Source: Zoogloea sp. (lineage in GTDB: Bacteria; Pseudomonadota; Gammaproteobacteria; Burkholderiales; Rhodocyclaceae). From it: a stretch of 56,979 nt of DNA. Positions 44,579-52,508 of the stretch are shown here, one piece after another. A program made the position numbers and the translations under genes. Under the pieces are notes generated by a model that saw nothing but the letters and a program-made list of their open reading frames with translations, made no database searches and had not been told where the DNA came from. Location: assembly GCA_023150095.1 (NCBI GenBank), contig JAKLLO010000039.1, forward strand, positions 1 to 56,979, in the 5' to 3' direction. How positions within the stretch are numbered: the stretch's first letter is position 1; each line of letters opens with the position of its first letter.

Positions 44579-45628
44579 ATGGCCGACCCGATCACCCGCC
44601 AGCTCGACAGCATCCAGTCCATGCTCACCCGCGGCCAGCGCAACCTGCGCATGGAGCGCCACAGCCTGATCCTGTGGGGCCTGGCCGGCGCCGGGCTGTT
44701 CGCGGCCAGCGACCGGGTGTTCACCGCCGAGCAGATCCCCGACACCGCCAGCCGCGCGGTGGCCTGGCTGCTGCTGCTCGTCGCGGTGCTGGGCGGCACC
44801 GGCTTTGCCGACTGGCACCTGACCCGCCGCGTGAAGGCCGCGCGGGACGAGACCTGGTCGTTCATCCACCGCCAGGTGGTCAAGCTGCTGTGGCTCTTGA
44901 TGGCCGTCGGCACGCTGTTCACCTTCGCCACCTTCTTCTACGGCGGCGCCTACATGCTGTGCACCGTGTGGCTGGTGATGATCGGGCTGGCGCTGTACGT
45001 GCATGGCCTGTTCTCGGAAGAGGTGCTCGAATGGACCGGCGGCATCATCATCGCCATCGGCGTGGCGGGCCTCGTCGCCCGGCTGCCCTTCGAGACGATG
45101 AAGTGGATCTCCGCCGCGGTGTTCGGCATCGGCCTGCCACTGCTGTCGCTGCTCCTCGACCACGGCCGCGCGCGGCCCTTTGCGGTGCGGCTCGGCCAGT
45201 CGGTCGGGTGGACGGTGGTGGTGCTGGCCGCGCCGCTGGCGGCCCATCGCCTCGCCGCCGCCAGCCTGCCGCCGGAGCTGCCGGTCACGCCCCTGGCCGA
45301 CTACCGCGCCGGCGCCGCGCCGGCCGGCGAGAGCATCGTCCGCCTGCCCGCCGGCCAGCCGGTGCCGGTGAGGGTGGCGGTGTCCGGCGACCTGTTCCGC
45401 CCGGCGCCCGACGCCGTGCTGCCCCTCACCCTCGACCGGCCGGTGGACATCCTGCTGCGCGACGGCACGCCCACCGGCGACCTGCGCCTGCCCGGCGAGC
45501 CGTGGCAGCTCGCCCGGGAAACCCGCTGGATCTCCATCCCGTGGATCCGCGCTCGCCTCGACCCCACCGCCGGCCCGGTGGTGGAGTCGGCGCTGGTGGT
45601 GGATTTCCACGGCCATCCCCGCAACTGA
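44579..45628 (+). CDS. Polytopic membrane protein, function unknown
   Basis: A 349-residue inner-membrane protein with six or seven hydrophobic helices in the N-terminal two thirds (HSLILWGLAGAGLFAAS, VAWLLLLVAVLGGTGFADW, WLLMAVGTLFTFATFFYG, IIIAIGVAGLVARLP) and a soluble C-terminal domain with beta-strand-rich RLPAGQPVPVRVAVSG and DILLRDGTPTG. I do not recognise a named family. First gene of an operon with a lipoprotein, a wHTH regulator and a second membrane protein, controlled by paired palindromes. Confidence 0.75.
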   Translation: MADPITRQLDSIQSMLTRGQRNLRMERHSLILWGLAGAGLFAASDRVFTAEQIPDTASRAVAWLLLLVAVLGGTGFADWHLTRRVKAARDETWSFIHRQVVKLLWLLMAVGTLFTFATFFYGGAYMLCTVWLVMIGLALYVHGLFSEEVLEWTGGIIIAIGVAGLVARLPFETMKWISAAVFGIGLPLLSLLLDHGRARPFAVRLGQSVGWTVVVLAAPLAAHRLAAASLPPELPVTPLADYRAGAAPAGESIVRLPAGQPVPVRVAVSGDLFRPAPDAVLPLTLDRPVDILLRDGTPTGDLRLPGEPWQLARETRWISIPWIRARLDPTAGPVVESALVVDFHGHPRN

Positions 45629-45655
45629 AACCTTCCCTCACCCAGGAGCACCACG

Positions 45656-46048
45656 ATGATCCTCCGCACCCTCAGCATCCTCGGCGCCTGCGCGCTGACC
45701 GCCTGCGCCGGCATTCCCCCCGGCGGCGACGAGATGGCCCGCCTGCCGGTCGTGCGCTTCGGCGACACGCCGCCCGCCGGCCAGCCCTTCATCCTGCTCT
45801 ACCCGGCCGGCGCGCCGCTGCCGGTGGAGACGCGCATCCACGGCAGCCTGCTGCAGGAAGAAGCTCGCGGCCTGCTCACCGTACGCACCAAGCAGGATCT
45901 CTACACCTACAAGCACTGGGCCAGCCTCGACGGCAAGACCTGGAAAGCCGGCAACCAGCTGGTGGGAGGTCACTTCGAGATCGCCGTGCCCGGCGAGAAG
46001 GACGGGCGCAATCCCGGCTCGATGCGTGCAGAATTCAACCTGAAGTAG
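45656..46048 (+). CDS. Lipoprotein, function unknown
   Basis: A 130-residue exported protein with a lipobox at LTAC (Cys17), so it should be lipid-anchored. The residue after Cys is Ala, suggesting outer-membrane sorting. The mature part is beta-rich (LPVVRFGDTPPAGQPFILLYPAG, LYTYKHWASLDGKTWK). No named family seen. It follows the membrane protein by 27 bases. Confidence 0.82.
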   Translation: MILRTLSILGACALTACAGIPPGGDEMARLPVVRFGDTPPAGQPFILLYPAGAPLPVETRIHGSLLQEEARGLLTVRTKQDLYTYKHWASLDGKTWKAGNQLVGGHFEIAVPGEKDGRNPGSMRAEFNLK

Positions 46049-46149
46049 GCGACGCCTTCCGCCGGGCGGCAGACCAGCATCCGGCCCGCCCCCCGGCAAC
46101 CAAGACCTGCAACACCGCAACCGACGCCCGCCACCCGGCGGGCCGCCCC

Positions 46150-46479
46150 ATGGACCACCTCGACCCGCTCCTCCACCAGCCCCTGCGCACCCAGATCGCC
46201 GCCTTCCTGGCCGGCTGCGACGAAGCCAGCTTTTCCGAGCTCAAGCGCAACCTGCAGGTTTCCGACGGCAACCTCGAATCGCACCTCAAGAAGCTGATCG
46301 CCGCCGACTACGTGAGCCTGCGCCGCAGCGAAGGCCCCGGCCGCCCCCAGACCAGCTACAGCCTCACCCCCACCGGGATGGGCGCCCTGCAGCGCTACAT
46401 CCAGACCCTGCAGAAACTGCTGCCGCTCGGCACGCAGCCCGCTGCCGACCTGCCGGGCGGCATGGTCGCCGGTTCGTGA
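46150..46479 (+). CDS. Winged-helix transcriptional regulator
   Basis: A 109-residue small wHTH protein (HTH_34/ArsR-like): LLHQPLRTQIAAFLAGCDEASFSELKRNL forms helices 1-3, DGNLESHLKKLIAADYVSL the recognition helix and turn, and RPQTSYSLTPTGMGALQRYI the wing and C-terminal helix. Dimerisation is expected. In families where such a regulator is co-operonic with a membrane protein it represses its own promoter; the CTCTGAA palindromes fit. Start ATG at 46150, 101 bases after the lipoprotein stop. Confidence 0.85.
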   Translation: MDHLDPLLHQPLRTQIAAFLAGCDEASFSELKRNLQVSDGNLESHLKKLIAADYVSLRRSEGPGRPQTSYSLTPTGMGALQRYIQTLQKLLPLGTQPAADLPGGMVAGS

Positions 46480-46871
46480 GCCGCGCCGGCATCGCGCTAC
46501 GCGTGGCCCTGCTGCCGGTGGTGATGCTGGTTGGCGTGGTTCTGTACGGCCAAGCGGTGATCGTGGCGACGAAGCTGATGCCGTTGCCGGAAGCCGGACC
46601 GCTGACCATCGCGGTGCGGGTCAGCCAAGAATTCCTCGCGGCCACGCTCAACGCGGCGGTGGCCTGCTACCCGCTCGCCCGCCTGTATGGCCGGGCGGCG
46701 ACGGGCGTGGCGGCGCTGGTCGCGCTGCCGGTGGCCGCCGCCGCGCTTCAAGGCAGCGGCGCTGAGACCGACTCGATGGCCCTGCTGCTGCGCGGCTGGG
46801 CGCTGCTGTGCTTTGTGGTGCTGCTGATGGGCGGCACCTGGCTCGTCGCCCGGCGCCGGAAGGCGGGCTAG
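46476..46871 (+). CDS. Small integral membrane protein
   Basis: A 131-residue protein with four hydrophobic helices (VALLPVVMLVGVVLYGQAVIVA, FLAATLNAAVACYPLARL, GVAALVALPVAAAALQG, ALLCFVVLLMGGTWLVA) and a basic C terminus. It starts at a GTG overlapping the regulator stop by 4 bases, so it is the last gene of the operon. No family assigned. Confidence 0.7.
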   Translation: MSRAGIALRVALLPVVMLVGVVLYGQAVIVATKLMPLPEAGPLTIAVRVSQEFLAATLNAAVACYPLARLYGRAATGVAALVALPVAAAALQGSGAETDSMALLLRGWALLCFVVLLMGGTWLVARRRKAG

Positions 46872-47533
46872 TCGGCGGGCGGCTCCGGCCAGACGTTCTC
46901 GGCCAGCACCGTCTCGATGGGCATGCGCTCGGCCCAGTGCTCCATCTCCAGCATCGGGCGCGGGTAGAACTGCTCCACGTGGCCGATGCACAGGATCGCC
47001 ACCGGGCGGGCGCCTTCCGGCATGCCCAGCAGCGCGGCGAGCTCGAGCGGATCGAAGATCGACACCCAGCCCAGCCCGATGCCCTCGGCGCGGGCCGCCA
47101 GCCACATGTTCTGGATCGCACAGGCCACCGAGGCGAGGTCCATCTCGGGCAGCGTGCGGCGCCCGAAGACGTGCTTCTCGCGGCCATCGGCCAGGGCCAC
47201 GACGATCACCTCGCCGGCCTCCAGCAGGCCCTCCACCTTCAGCCGCATGAAGTCGTCCTCGCGCTCGCCCAGGGCCTTGGCGGTGGCGCGGCGTTCCACC
47301 TCGACGAGCTCGTGCATCCGCTCGCGCAGGGTGCGGTCGGTGATGCGGATGAAGCGCCAGGGCTGCATGTAGCCCACGCTGGGAGCGTGGTGGGCAGCCC
47401 ACAGCAGGCGCTTGAGCAGCGCCGGGTCGACCGGATCAGGGCGGAAGTGGCGCATGTCGCGCCGCTCGGCGATGGCCCGGTAGACGCCGGCGATCTCCGG
47501 CTCCGTGAAGCGATGGGATGGGGTGTCGGCCAT
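46868..47533 (-). CDS. bluB: 5,6-Dimethylbenzimidazole synthase BluB
   Basis: A 221-residue flavin-dependent nitroreductase-fold enzyme that cuts up FMNH2 to make the lower ligand of cobalamin. PSVGYMQPWRFIRI is the BluB-specific flavin/substrate loop (about 51-65), RDMRHFRPDPVDP the N-terminal signature and GIGLGWVSIFDP the conserved C-terminal segment. It supports local B12 use, for example by the B12-binding radical SAM enzyme at 10436, although other cobalamin genes are not in view. The ATG at 47533 has only weak ribosome-site support. Confidence 0.93.
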   Translation of the reverse strand: MADTPSHRFTEPEIAGVYRAIAERRDMRHFRPDPVDPALLKRLLWAAHHAPSVGYMQPWRFIRITDRTLRERMHELVEVERRATAKALGEREDDFMRLKVEGLLEAGEVIVVALADGREKHVFGRRTLPEMDLASVACAIQNMWLAARAEGIGLGWVSIFDPLELAALLGMPEGARPVAILCIGHVEQFYPRPMLEMEHWAERMPIETVLAENVWPEPPAD

Positions 47534-47565
47534 GATGGAAGCGGTGTCTGGCGAAGGCGCCGAGT

Positions 47566-49026
47566 TTACTCGTCGAGCAGGAAGACGCGGACCTTCTTGC
47601 CCTTGATCTTGCCGTCGGCGAGGCGCTTCAGGGCCTGGCGGGCGATGCCGCGCTCGACCGCCACGTAGGTGGATTGGTCGTTCACGTTGATCTTGCCCAC
47701 CTGGCTGGCGGTAAAGCCGGCCTCGCCGGTGAGGGCGCCGAGCACGTCACCGGGGCGGATCTTCTCCTTGCGCCCACCGAGGATCTGCAGCGTCACCATC
47801 GGCGGCTGGGGCACCGGCTGGTCTTCGGCGTGCAGGTCGGCGATGGATTCCCACACCGGCTCGAAGCCGTTGGTCCTGGCGATGTTGGCGACGCGGTTCT
47901 TCTCGCTGGGGCCGACGAGGCTGAGGGCCCAGCCGTCGCGGTCGGCGCGGCCGGTGCGGCCGATGCGATGCACGTGCACCTCCGGGTCGGGCGTCACGTC
48001 CACGTTGATGACGGCTTCCAGCCCGGCCACGTCGAGGCCGCGGGCGGCGACGTCGGTGGCCACCAGCACCGAGCAGCTGCGGTTGGCAAACTGCACCATC
48101 ACCTGATCCCGGTCGCGCTGGTCGAGCTCGCCGTGGAGCGCCAGCACATGGAAGCCCTGGGCGTGGAGCACGTCGATGAGATCGCGGCACTGCTGCTTGG
48201 TGTTGCAGAAGGCTAGCGTGCTTTCGGGCCGGTAGTGGCGCAACAGCAGGCCCACCGCGGCGAGGCGCTGGTCCGGCGCCACCTCGAAGAAGCGCTGGCG
48301 GATCTTGTCGGCCTCGTGCTGTTCGGGCAGCGCGATCTCCTGGGGCTGGCGCATGAACTGGCGGGCCAGGCGCACCACGCCTTCCGGGTAGGTGGCCGAG
48401 AACAGCAGGGTCTGGCGGTGCTTGGGGCAGGCCTTGGCCACGTAGGCGATGTCGTCGAAGAAGCCCATGTCGAGCATCCGGTCGGCTTCGTCGAGCACCA
48501 GCGTGGCCAGCGCGTCGAGCTTGAGGCTGCCGCGGGAGATGTGGTCCATCAGCCGGCCAGGCGTGCCCACCACCACGTGGGCGCCGTGGGCGAGGCTGTC
48601 GGCCTGGGGGCGGATCGGCGAGCCGCCGCAGAGGGTGAGGATCTTGATGTTGTCTTCGGCGCGGGCGAGGCGGCGCAGCTCCTGCCCGACCTGCTCGGCC
48701 AGCTCGCGGGTGGGGCACAGCACCAGCGCCTGCACCGCGAAGCGGCGCGCGTCGAGGCGTTGCAGCAGCGGCAGGCCGAAGGCCGCGGTCTTGCCGCTGC
48801 CGGTCTTGGCCTGGGCGATCAGATCGTGCCCGGCCAGCGCCACGGGCAGGCTGGCGGCCTGGATCGGCGTCATCGTGTGGTAGCCGAGGCGGGCCAGGTT
48901 GGCCAGCACCGCGGGCGGCAGCCCGAGCGTGTCGAAGGGCGCGGCGGCGATGGCGGCGGGGGGCGGAACGAAGACGGGGTCGGAACCGGAAGCGTCGTCC
49001 GGCGGCGGGAGCGGCTTGGAAGTCAT
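47566..49026 (-). CDS. dbpA: ATP-dependent RNA helicase DbpA
   Basis: A 486-residue DEAD-box helicase in 50S ribosome assembly. Motifs seen: AKTGSGKTAAFG (I), PTRELAEQ (Ia), TPGRL (Ib), VLDEADRML (II), SATYP (III), RGLDVAG (V) and HRIGRTGRA (VI). The C-terminal DbpA RNA-binding domain (VTLQILGGRKEKIRPGDVLGALTGE then VGKINVNDQSTYVAVER) recognises 23S rRNA hairpin 92. An N-terminal Pro-rich extension of about 30 residues is unusual but in frame. 32 bases separate its stop from the bluB start. Confidence 0.95.
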   Translation of the reverse strand: MTSKPLPPPDDASGSDPVFVPPPAAIAAAPFDTLGLPPAVLANLARLGYHTMTPIQAASLPVALAGHDLIAQAKTGSGKTAAFGLPLLQRLDARRFAVQALVLCPTRELAEQVGQELRRLARAEDNIKILTLCGGSPIRPQADSLAHGAHVVVGTPGRLMDHISRGSLKLDALATLVLDEADRMLDMGFFDDIAYVAKACPKHRQTLLFSATYPEGVVRLARQFMRQPQEIALPEQHEADKIRQRFFEVAPDQRLAAVGLLLRHYRPESTLAFCNTKQQCRDLIDVLHAQGFHVLALHGELDQRDRDQVMVQFANRSCSVLVATDVAARGLDVAGLEAVINVDVTPDPEVHVHRIGRTGRADRDGWALSLVGPSEKNRVANIARTNGFEPVWESIADLHAEDQPVPQPPMVTLQILGGRKEKIRPGDVLGALTGEAGFTASQVGKINVNDQSTYVAVERGIARQALKRLADGKIKGKKVRVFLLDE

Positions 49027-49083
49027 GCCGGATTATCCCGCAAAGCCGCCCCGCGCGCCCCGAAAACGGGCGGGGCGGGGTTG

Positions 49084-49893
49084 TCAGTAGCTGGAGCCCA
49101 TGCCCAGCCGGGCGCGCTCGCGGGCCAGGCGCTGCTCCAGGCGGGCCTGTTCGCGGGCTTCCTCCTCGCGCTCGCGGGCTTCCTTCTGCTGGCGTTCCCA
49201 CTCGGCCTTGCGACGGGCTTCTTCTTCGGCGCGCTGCACGCTGTTGGTGATCTGATCGGCGTACTGCTTGCGTTCGGCCAGCTCCATCTCGTGACGGCGC
49301 TCGGCCTCGCGGCGTTCGTATTCGGCGCGACGTTCGGCCTCGGCCTGCTGGTAGGCCTCGCGGCGACGGCGCTCCTCGGTGGCCTGGCGGGCGATCTCGT
49401 CGTCGGTGAGGTCGCCGTACATCTGACGCCGCTCGGCCGCCGCGGCCCGGGCCTGGGCGGCGTTCATGGCACCGTTGTCCACCTGGGACATCTGGCGGAA
49501 GGCGAAGACGGACATGAAGATCTGGATGCCCACCGCCACCGCCAGCAGCCCGCCGATCACCATGAGCATGGTGCGCAGGGGCGAGCGCGGCTTGAAGACA
49601 CGGGGCGGCGGCAGATCAACAGGCAGCACGCCGGCGGGCGTTTCCAGGGCGGGCGGGCGCTCCGGCTGAGTGGGCACCAGGCTGGCGTCGTAGGCGGCGC
49701 GCCGGCCGGGGTCGGAGAGGATCCACCAGGCCTCCTTGACCACCTTGATCTGGTTGTCGGCATCCACCTGATCCATGCCGTGGGGGCCGGACTGGTAATG
49801 ACGGGTCAGCCGGATGTGGGCGGCGTGGATGTCGGCCTCGGTCGCCGTCGGCGTCAGTCCGAGCAGATCGTAGAGAGTGGTCCTGGTCTTCAT
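49084..49893 (-). CDS. J-domain-like membrane protein lacking the HPD motif
   Basis: A 269-residue protein. The N terminus (TLYDLLGLTPTATEADIHAAH ... VVKEAWWILSDPGRRAAYDASL) has the helices and the AYD end of a J-domain. The HPD required to stimulate Hsp70 is replaced by QSGPHG at about residues 34-39. A membrane helix (MLMVIGGLLAVAVGIQIFMSVF, about 109-130) is followed by a long Glu/Arg/Ala coiled coil to the end. It may be an anchored, Hsp70-independent scaffold. The opposite orientation is also possible for the topology. Confidence 0.8.
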   Translation of the reverse strand: MKTRTTLYDLLGLTPTATEADIHAAHIRLTRHYQSGPHGMDQVDADNQIKVVKEAWWILSDPGRRAAYDASLVPTQPERPPALETPAGVLPVDLPPPRVFKPRSPLRTMLMVIGGLLAVAVGIQIFMSVFAFRQMSQVDNGAMNAAQARAAAAERRQMYGDLTDDEIARQATEERRRREAYQQAEAERRAEYERREAERRHEMELAERKQYADQITNSVQRAEEEARRKAEWERQQKEAREREEEAREQARLEQRLARERARLGMGSSY

Positions 49894-50005
49894 GGCGGGC
49901 GTGAAGGGGAAATACGCATTCCGGGCCGATTATAGCGACGCGATGCGCCGCGACTTTACGGTCGGACGAGATTTTCCTGTGCGCCGGGGCCCGCTGGATG
50001 CCGCC

Positions 50006-50419
50006 TCAGGGCCGCCGGAACTCGATGCGCCGGGCATCCTCCACGGCGCCGAGGTAGTACGCGCCATCGGGCGCCCGGAGGATGTACGCGCACCAGCTCT
50101 CGGGCTCGCGTCGCCAGTCGATCTGGACGCAGTAGCGGCCTTCGTCGCTCAGCCGCCAGGTGCCGCTGGCGGTGGCGCTGGACGAGCCCGTCGCGCTGCC
50201 GAACTTCCGGTTGTCGGACGAGGCCACGAACTTGCCGTCGGGGCCGTTGGTCCAGTGACGCACGCTGCCGGCGCGGGAGATGTGGGTGACTTCAGCGCCA
50301 GGCAGCAAGGCCGCCAGTTCGTCGCGGCCCAGGCGCTGGCCGGTGTCGTCGGCGATCAGCGGCGAGGCGGCCAGCATCAGGCCGGCCAGCAGCGCCGCAC
50401 GCACGCATTGGCTGTTCAT
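50006..50419 (-). CDS. Exported hypothetical protein
   Basis: A 137-residue periplasmic protein with a signal peptide (ALLAGLMLAASPLIA, about 9-23). The mature part has a DELAALLPGAEVTHIS helix then a beta-sandwich with WRLSDEGRYCVQIDW and WCAYIL; the two Cys may pair. It resembles DUF995-like exported proteins, but I am unsure. GGGAGGG ribosome site upstream. Monocistronic. Confidence 0.75.
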   Translation of the reverse strand: MNSQCVRAALLAGLMLAASPLIADDTGQRLGRDELAALLPGAEVTHISRAGSVRHWTNGPDGKFVASSDNRKFGSATGSSSATASGTWRLSDEGRYCVQIDWRREPESWCAYILRAPDGAYYLGAVEDARRIEFRRP

Positions 50420-50485
50420 GATCCCTCCCTTTCGTGTCGTGCCCCACTTTCACTATAGAACGCGGGGCACGCGGGAGCGACGGGC

Positions 50486-51766
50486 TTACAGGTAGCCCAG
50501 GTGGCGCGGCAGCCACAGGGCGATGTCGGGCACGAAGGTGACCAGGAACATCGTGCCTGCCATCGCTGCGATCATCCACAGCACCCACGGCACGGTGGAT
50601 TCCATCGTCACGTCGGCCATCCGGCAGGTGACCATCAGATTGACGCCCAGCGGCGGGTGGAACTGCCCGAGCGCCATGTTCATGGTGATGATGACCCCGA
50701 ACCACACCAGATCCCAGCCAAAGTGGGTAGCGATGGGCACCAAGAGCGGCAGGAAGATGAAGTAGATCGAGATGGCGTCGAGGAACATCCCGGCGATCAG
50801 GAGCAGCAGCTGGATCGACAACAGCATCGGGATCTCCGACAGCCCGGTGCCGAGCAGCGCGGCGGCCAGGTGGTCGAAGGTGCCGAGGGTGTTGCTGCCC
50901 CACGCGAAGACGCTGGCCAACGCCACCACGGTGAGGATCACCGACGAGATCTCGGCGGACTCCACCAGCACGCCGTACACGTCCTTCCAGGTGAGCGAGC
51001 GGTAGATCACCATGCCCACCACCAGGCCATAGAACACCGCCACCACCGCCGCCTCGGTGGGCGTGAAGAAGCCGCTGCGCATGCCGCCCAGGATGATGAC
51101 CGGCGCCGCGAGGCCCCAGCCGGCGTCCTTGAGGCTCTGCCAGAAGGGCGGGCGGGCTTCATCCACCTCGGCCTCGAAGCCGTGCTTCACCGACAGCCCC
51201 CAGGCCACCAGGATCAGCGTGAGGCCGGACAGGATGCCGGGGATCATCCCCGCCGCAAACAACGCGGGCACCGACGCCTGGGGCACCAGCAGGCTGTAGA
51301 TCACGAAGGCGATCGACGGCGGGATCAGGATGTCCGTCGAGCCCGCCGCGGCGATCACCCCGGCGGTGAAGGAGCGCGGATAGCCGGCCTTGAGCATCGA
51401 CGGGAGCATCACCGCGCCCACCGCCGCCGAATCCGCCGGGCCGGAGCCCGAGATGCCACCGAGGATCATCGCCACCAGGATCGCCACGATGGCGAGGCTG
51501 CCGCGCCGCTGGCCGACAAGCGCCGACGCGAAGCGCACGATGGTTGCCGCCACGCCGGCGCGCTCGAAGATAAGGCCGGCGATCACGAAGACCGGGATCG
51601 CCATCAGCGGATACTTGGCGATGCCGGTGTAAACATTGGTGGGCAGCGACAGCATGCCGAGGTCGGCGGCGGCCACCACCGCCACGCCGGCAAGGCCCAT
51701 CGCCACCGCCAGCGGCACGCCGGCGAGCATCAGCCCCGCAAACAGCCCGAAGAGCAGCCAGTCCAT
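50486..51766 (-). CDS. dctM: TRAP transporter large permease (DctM type)
   Basis: A 426-residue membrane subunit with about 12 helices that couples Na+ to import of the substrate delivered by DctP. GLFAGLMLAGVPLAVAMGLAG, ILGGISGSGPADSAAVGAVMLPSM, GSTDILIPPSIAFVIY, GFFTPTEAAVVAVFYGLVVG and FGVIITMNMALGQFHPPLGVNLMV are DctM signatures. The ATG at 51766 overlaps the dctQ stop (TGATG). It is third in a dctP-dctQ-dctM order. Confidence 0.95.
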   Translation of the reverse strand: MDWLLFGLFAGLMLAGVPLAVAMGLAGVAVVAAADLGMLSLPTNVYTGIAKYPLMAIPVFVIAGLIFERAGVAATIVRFASALVGQRRGSLAIVAILVAMILGGISGSGPADSAAVGAVMLPSMLKAGYPRSFTAGVIAAAGSTDILIPPSIAFVIYSLLVPQASVPALFAAGMIPGILSGLTLILVAWGLSVKHGFEAEVDEARPPFWQSLKDAGWGLAAPVIILGGMRSGFFTPTEAAVVAVFYGLVVGMVIYRSLTWKDVYGVLVESAEISSVILTVVALASVFAWGSNTLGTFDHLAAALLGTGLSEIPMLLSIQLLLLIAGMFLDAISIYFIFLPLLVPIATHFGWDLVWFGVIITMNMALGQFHPPLGVNLMVTCRMADVTMESTVPWVLWMIAAMAGTMFLVTFVPDIALWLPRHLGYL

Positions 51767-52248
51767 CACGGCGCCCTCCGCAGCAGCAGCGCCACCAGGC
51801 GCAGCACGATCAGCACCGACAGCACCGGCAGCCACACGGTGTACCACCACTGGGGCACGCCCAGCGACGGCGAGGTGACCTCGAAGCTGTAGTCATCCCA
51901 GGCCATCAGCACGCCATACCAGGCGAGCAGCCCGAACATCACCAGCGAGCACAGCACGGCCAGCCGGTGGGCCAGCGGCTTGAACTTCGGCCAGCGATCC
52001 ACGAAGAAGGTGATCGCGATGTGGTGGTTGCTGGCAAAGGCGTGGGACGCGCCCACCAGGGTCATCACCACCAGCAGCGCCACCGAGATTTCCTCGGTGA
52101 AGGCGAAGGAGATGTCGGTGAAGTAGCGCACCAGCACGTTGGCCATGGTGAGCAGGCACAGCACGCCCATCGAGGCGGCCATCAGAAAGCGCTCGACGGT
52201 GCCGAGGCTGAGTCTGCCGCCTGGGGCGGTCTTGTCGGATTGGGACAT
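51766..52248 (-). CDS. dctQ: TRAP transporter small permease (DctQ type)
   Basis: A 160-residue four-helix membrane protein: VERFLMAASMGVLCLLTMANVLVRYF, FAFTEEISVALLVVMTLVGASHAF, HHIAITFFVDRWPK and the C-terminal helix. The GASHAFASNHHIAI segment is characteristic of DctQ. Start and stop are coupled to dctM. A 260-bp gap with REP-like hairpins separates it from dctP. Confidence 0.93.
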   Translation of the reverse strand: MSQSDKTAPGGRLSLGTVERFLMAASMGVLCLLTMANVLVRYFTDISFAFTEEISVALLVVMTLVGASHAFASNHHIAITFFVDRWPKFKPLAHRLAVLCSLVMFGLLAWYGVLMAWDDYSFEVTSPSLGVPQWWYTVWLPVLSVLIVLRLVALLLRRAP

Positions 52249-52310
52249 GAGGGAAGGAGGATGTCGTTGAAGGGAGGCGCGCGGCAGGCGCCGGTGCGTG
52301 GCCGCAGCCC

Positions 52311-52490
52311 GCGGGCGGCTGAAGCCGCCCCCACAGGGGGGCAGGAAGGTCGTTGTAGGGGCGACTTCAGTCGCCCCCCCGTGCGTTCCGCAATTGCATG
52401 TTCCGGGCTGGGCATCTGCGGGCGACTGAAGTCGCCCCTGCGGTCGCCCCTGAAGCGCATCTGTCGGGTTAGCCCTGCGGGCTGACCCGA
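52311..52490. repeat. REP-like hairpin cluster within the TRAP operon
   Basis: Four palindromes: GGGCGGCT-GA-AGCCGCCC (52313-52330), GGGGCGACT-TC-AGTCGCCCC (52358-52377), GGGCGACT-GA-AGTCGCCC (52420-52437), and an unrelated stem TCGGGTtAGCCC-TGC-GGGCTgACCCGA (52464-52490). The first three share a GCGACTnnAGTCGC core and are typical intergenic REP units. They lie between dctP and dctQ. Confidence 0.85.
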
Positions 52491-52508
52491 CCTACAGGGT
52501 CAGCCGGT

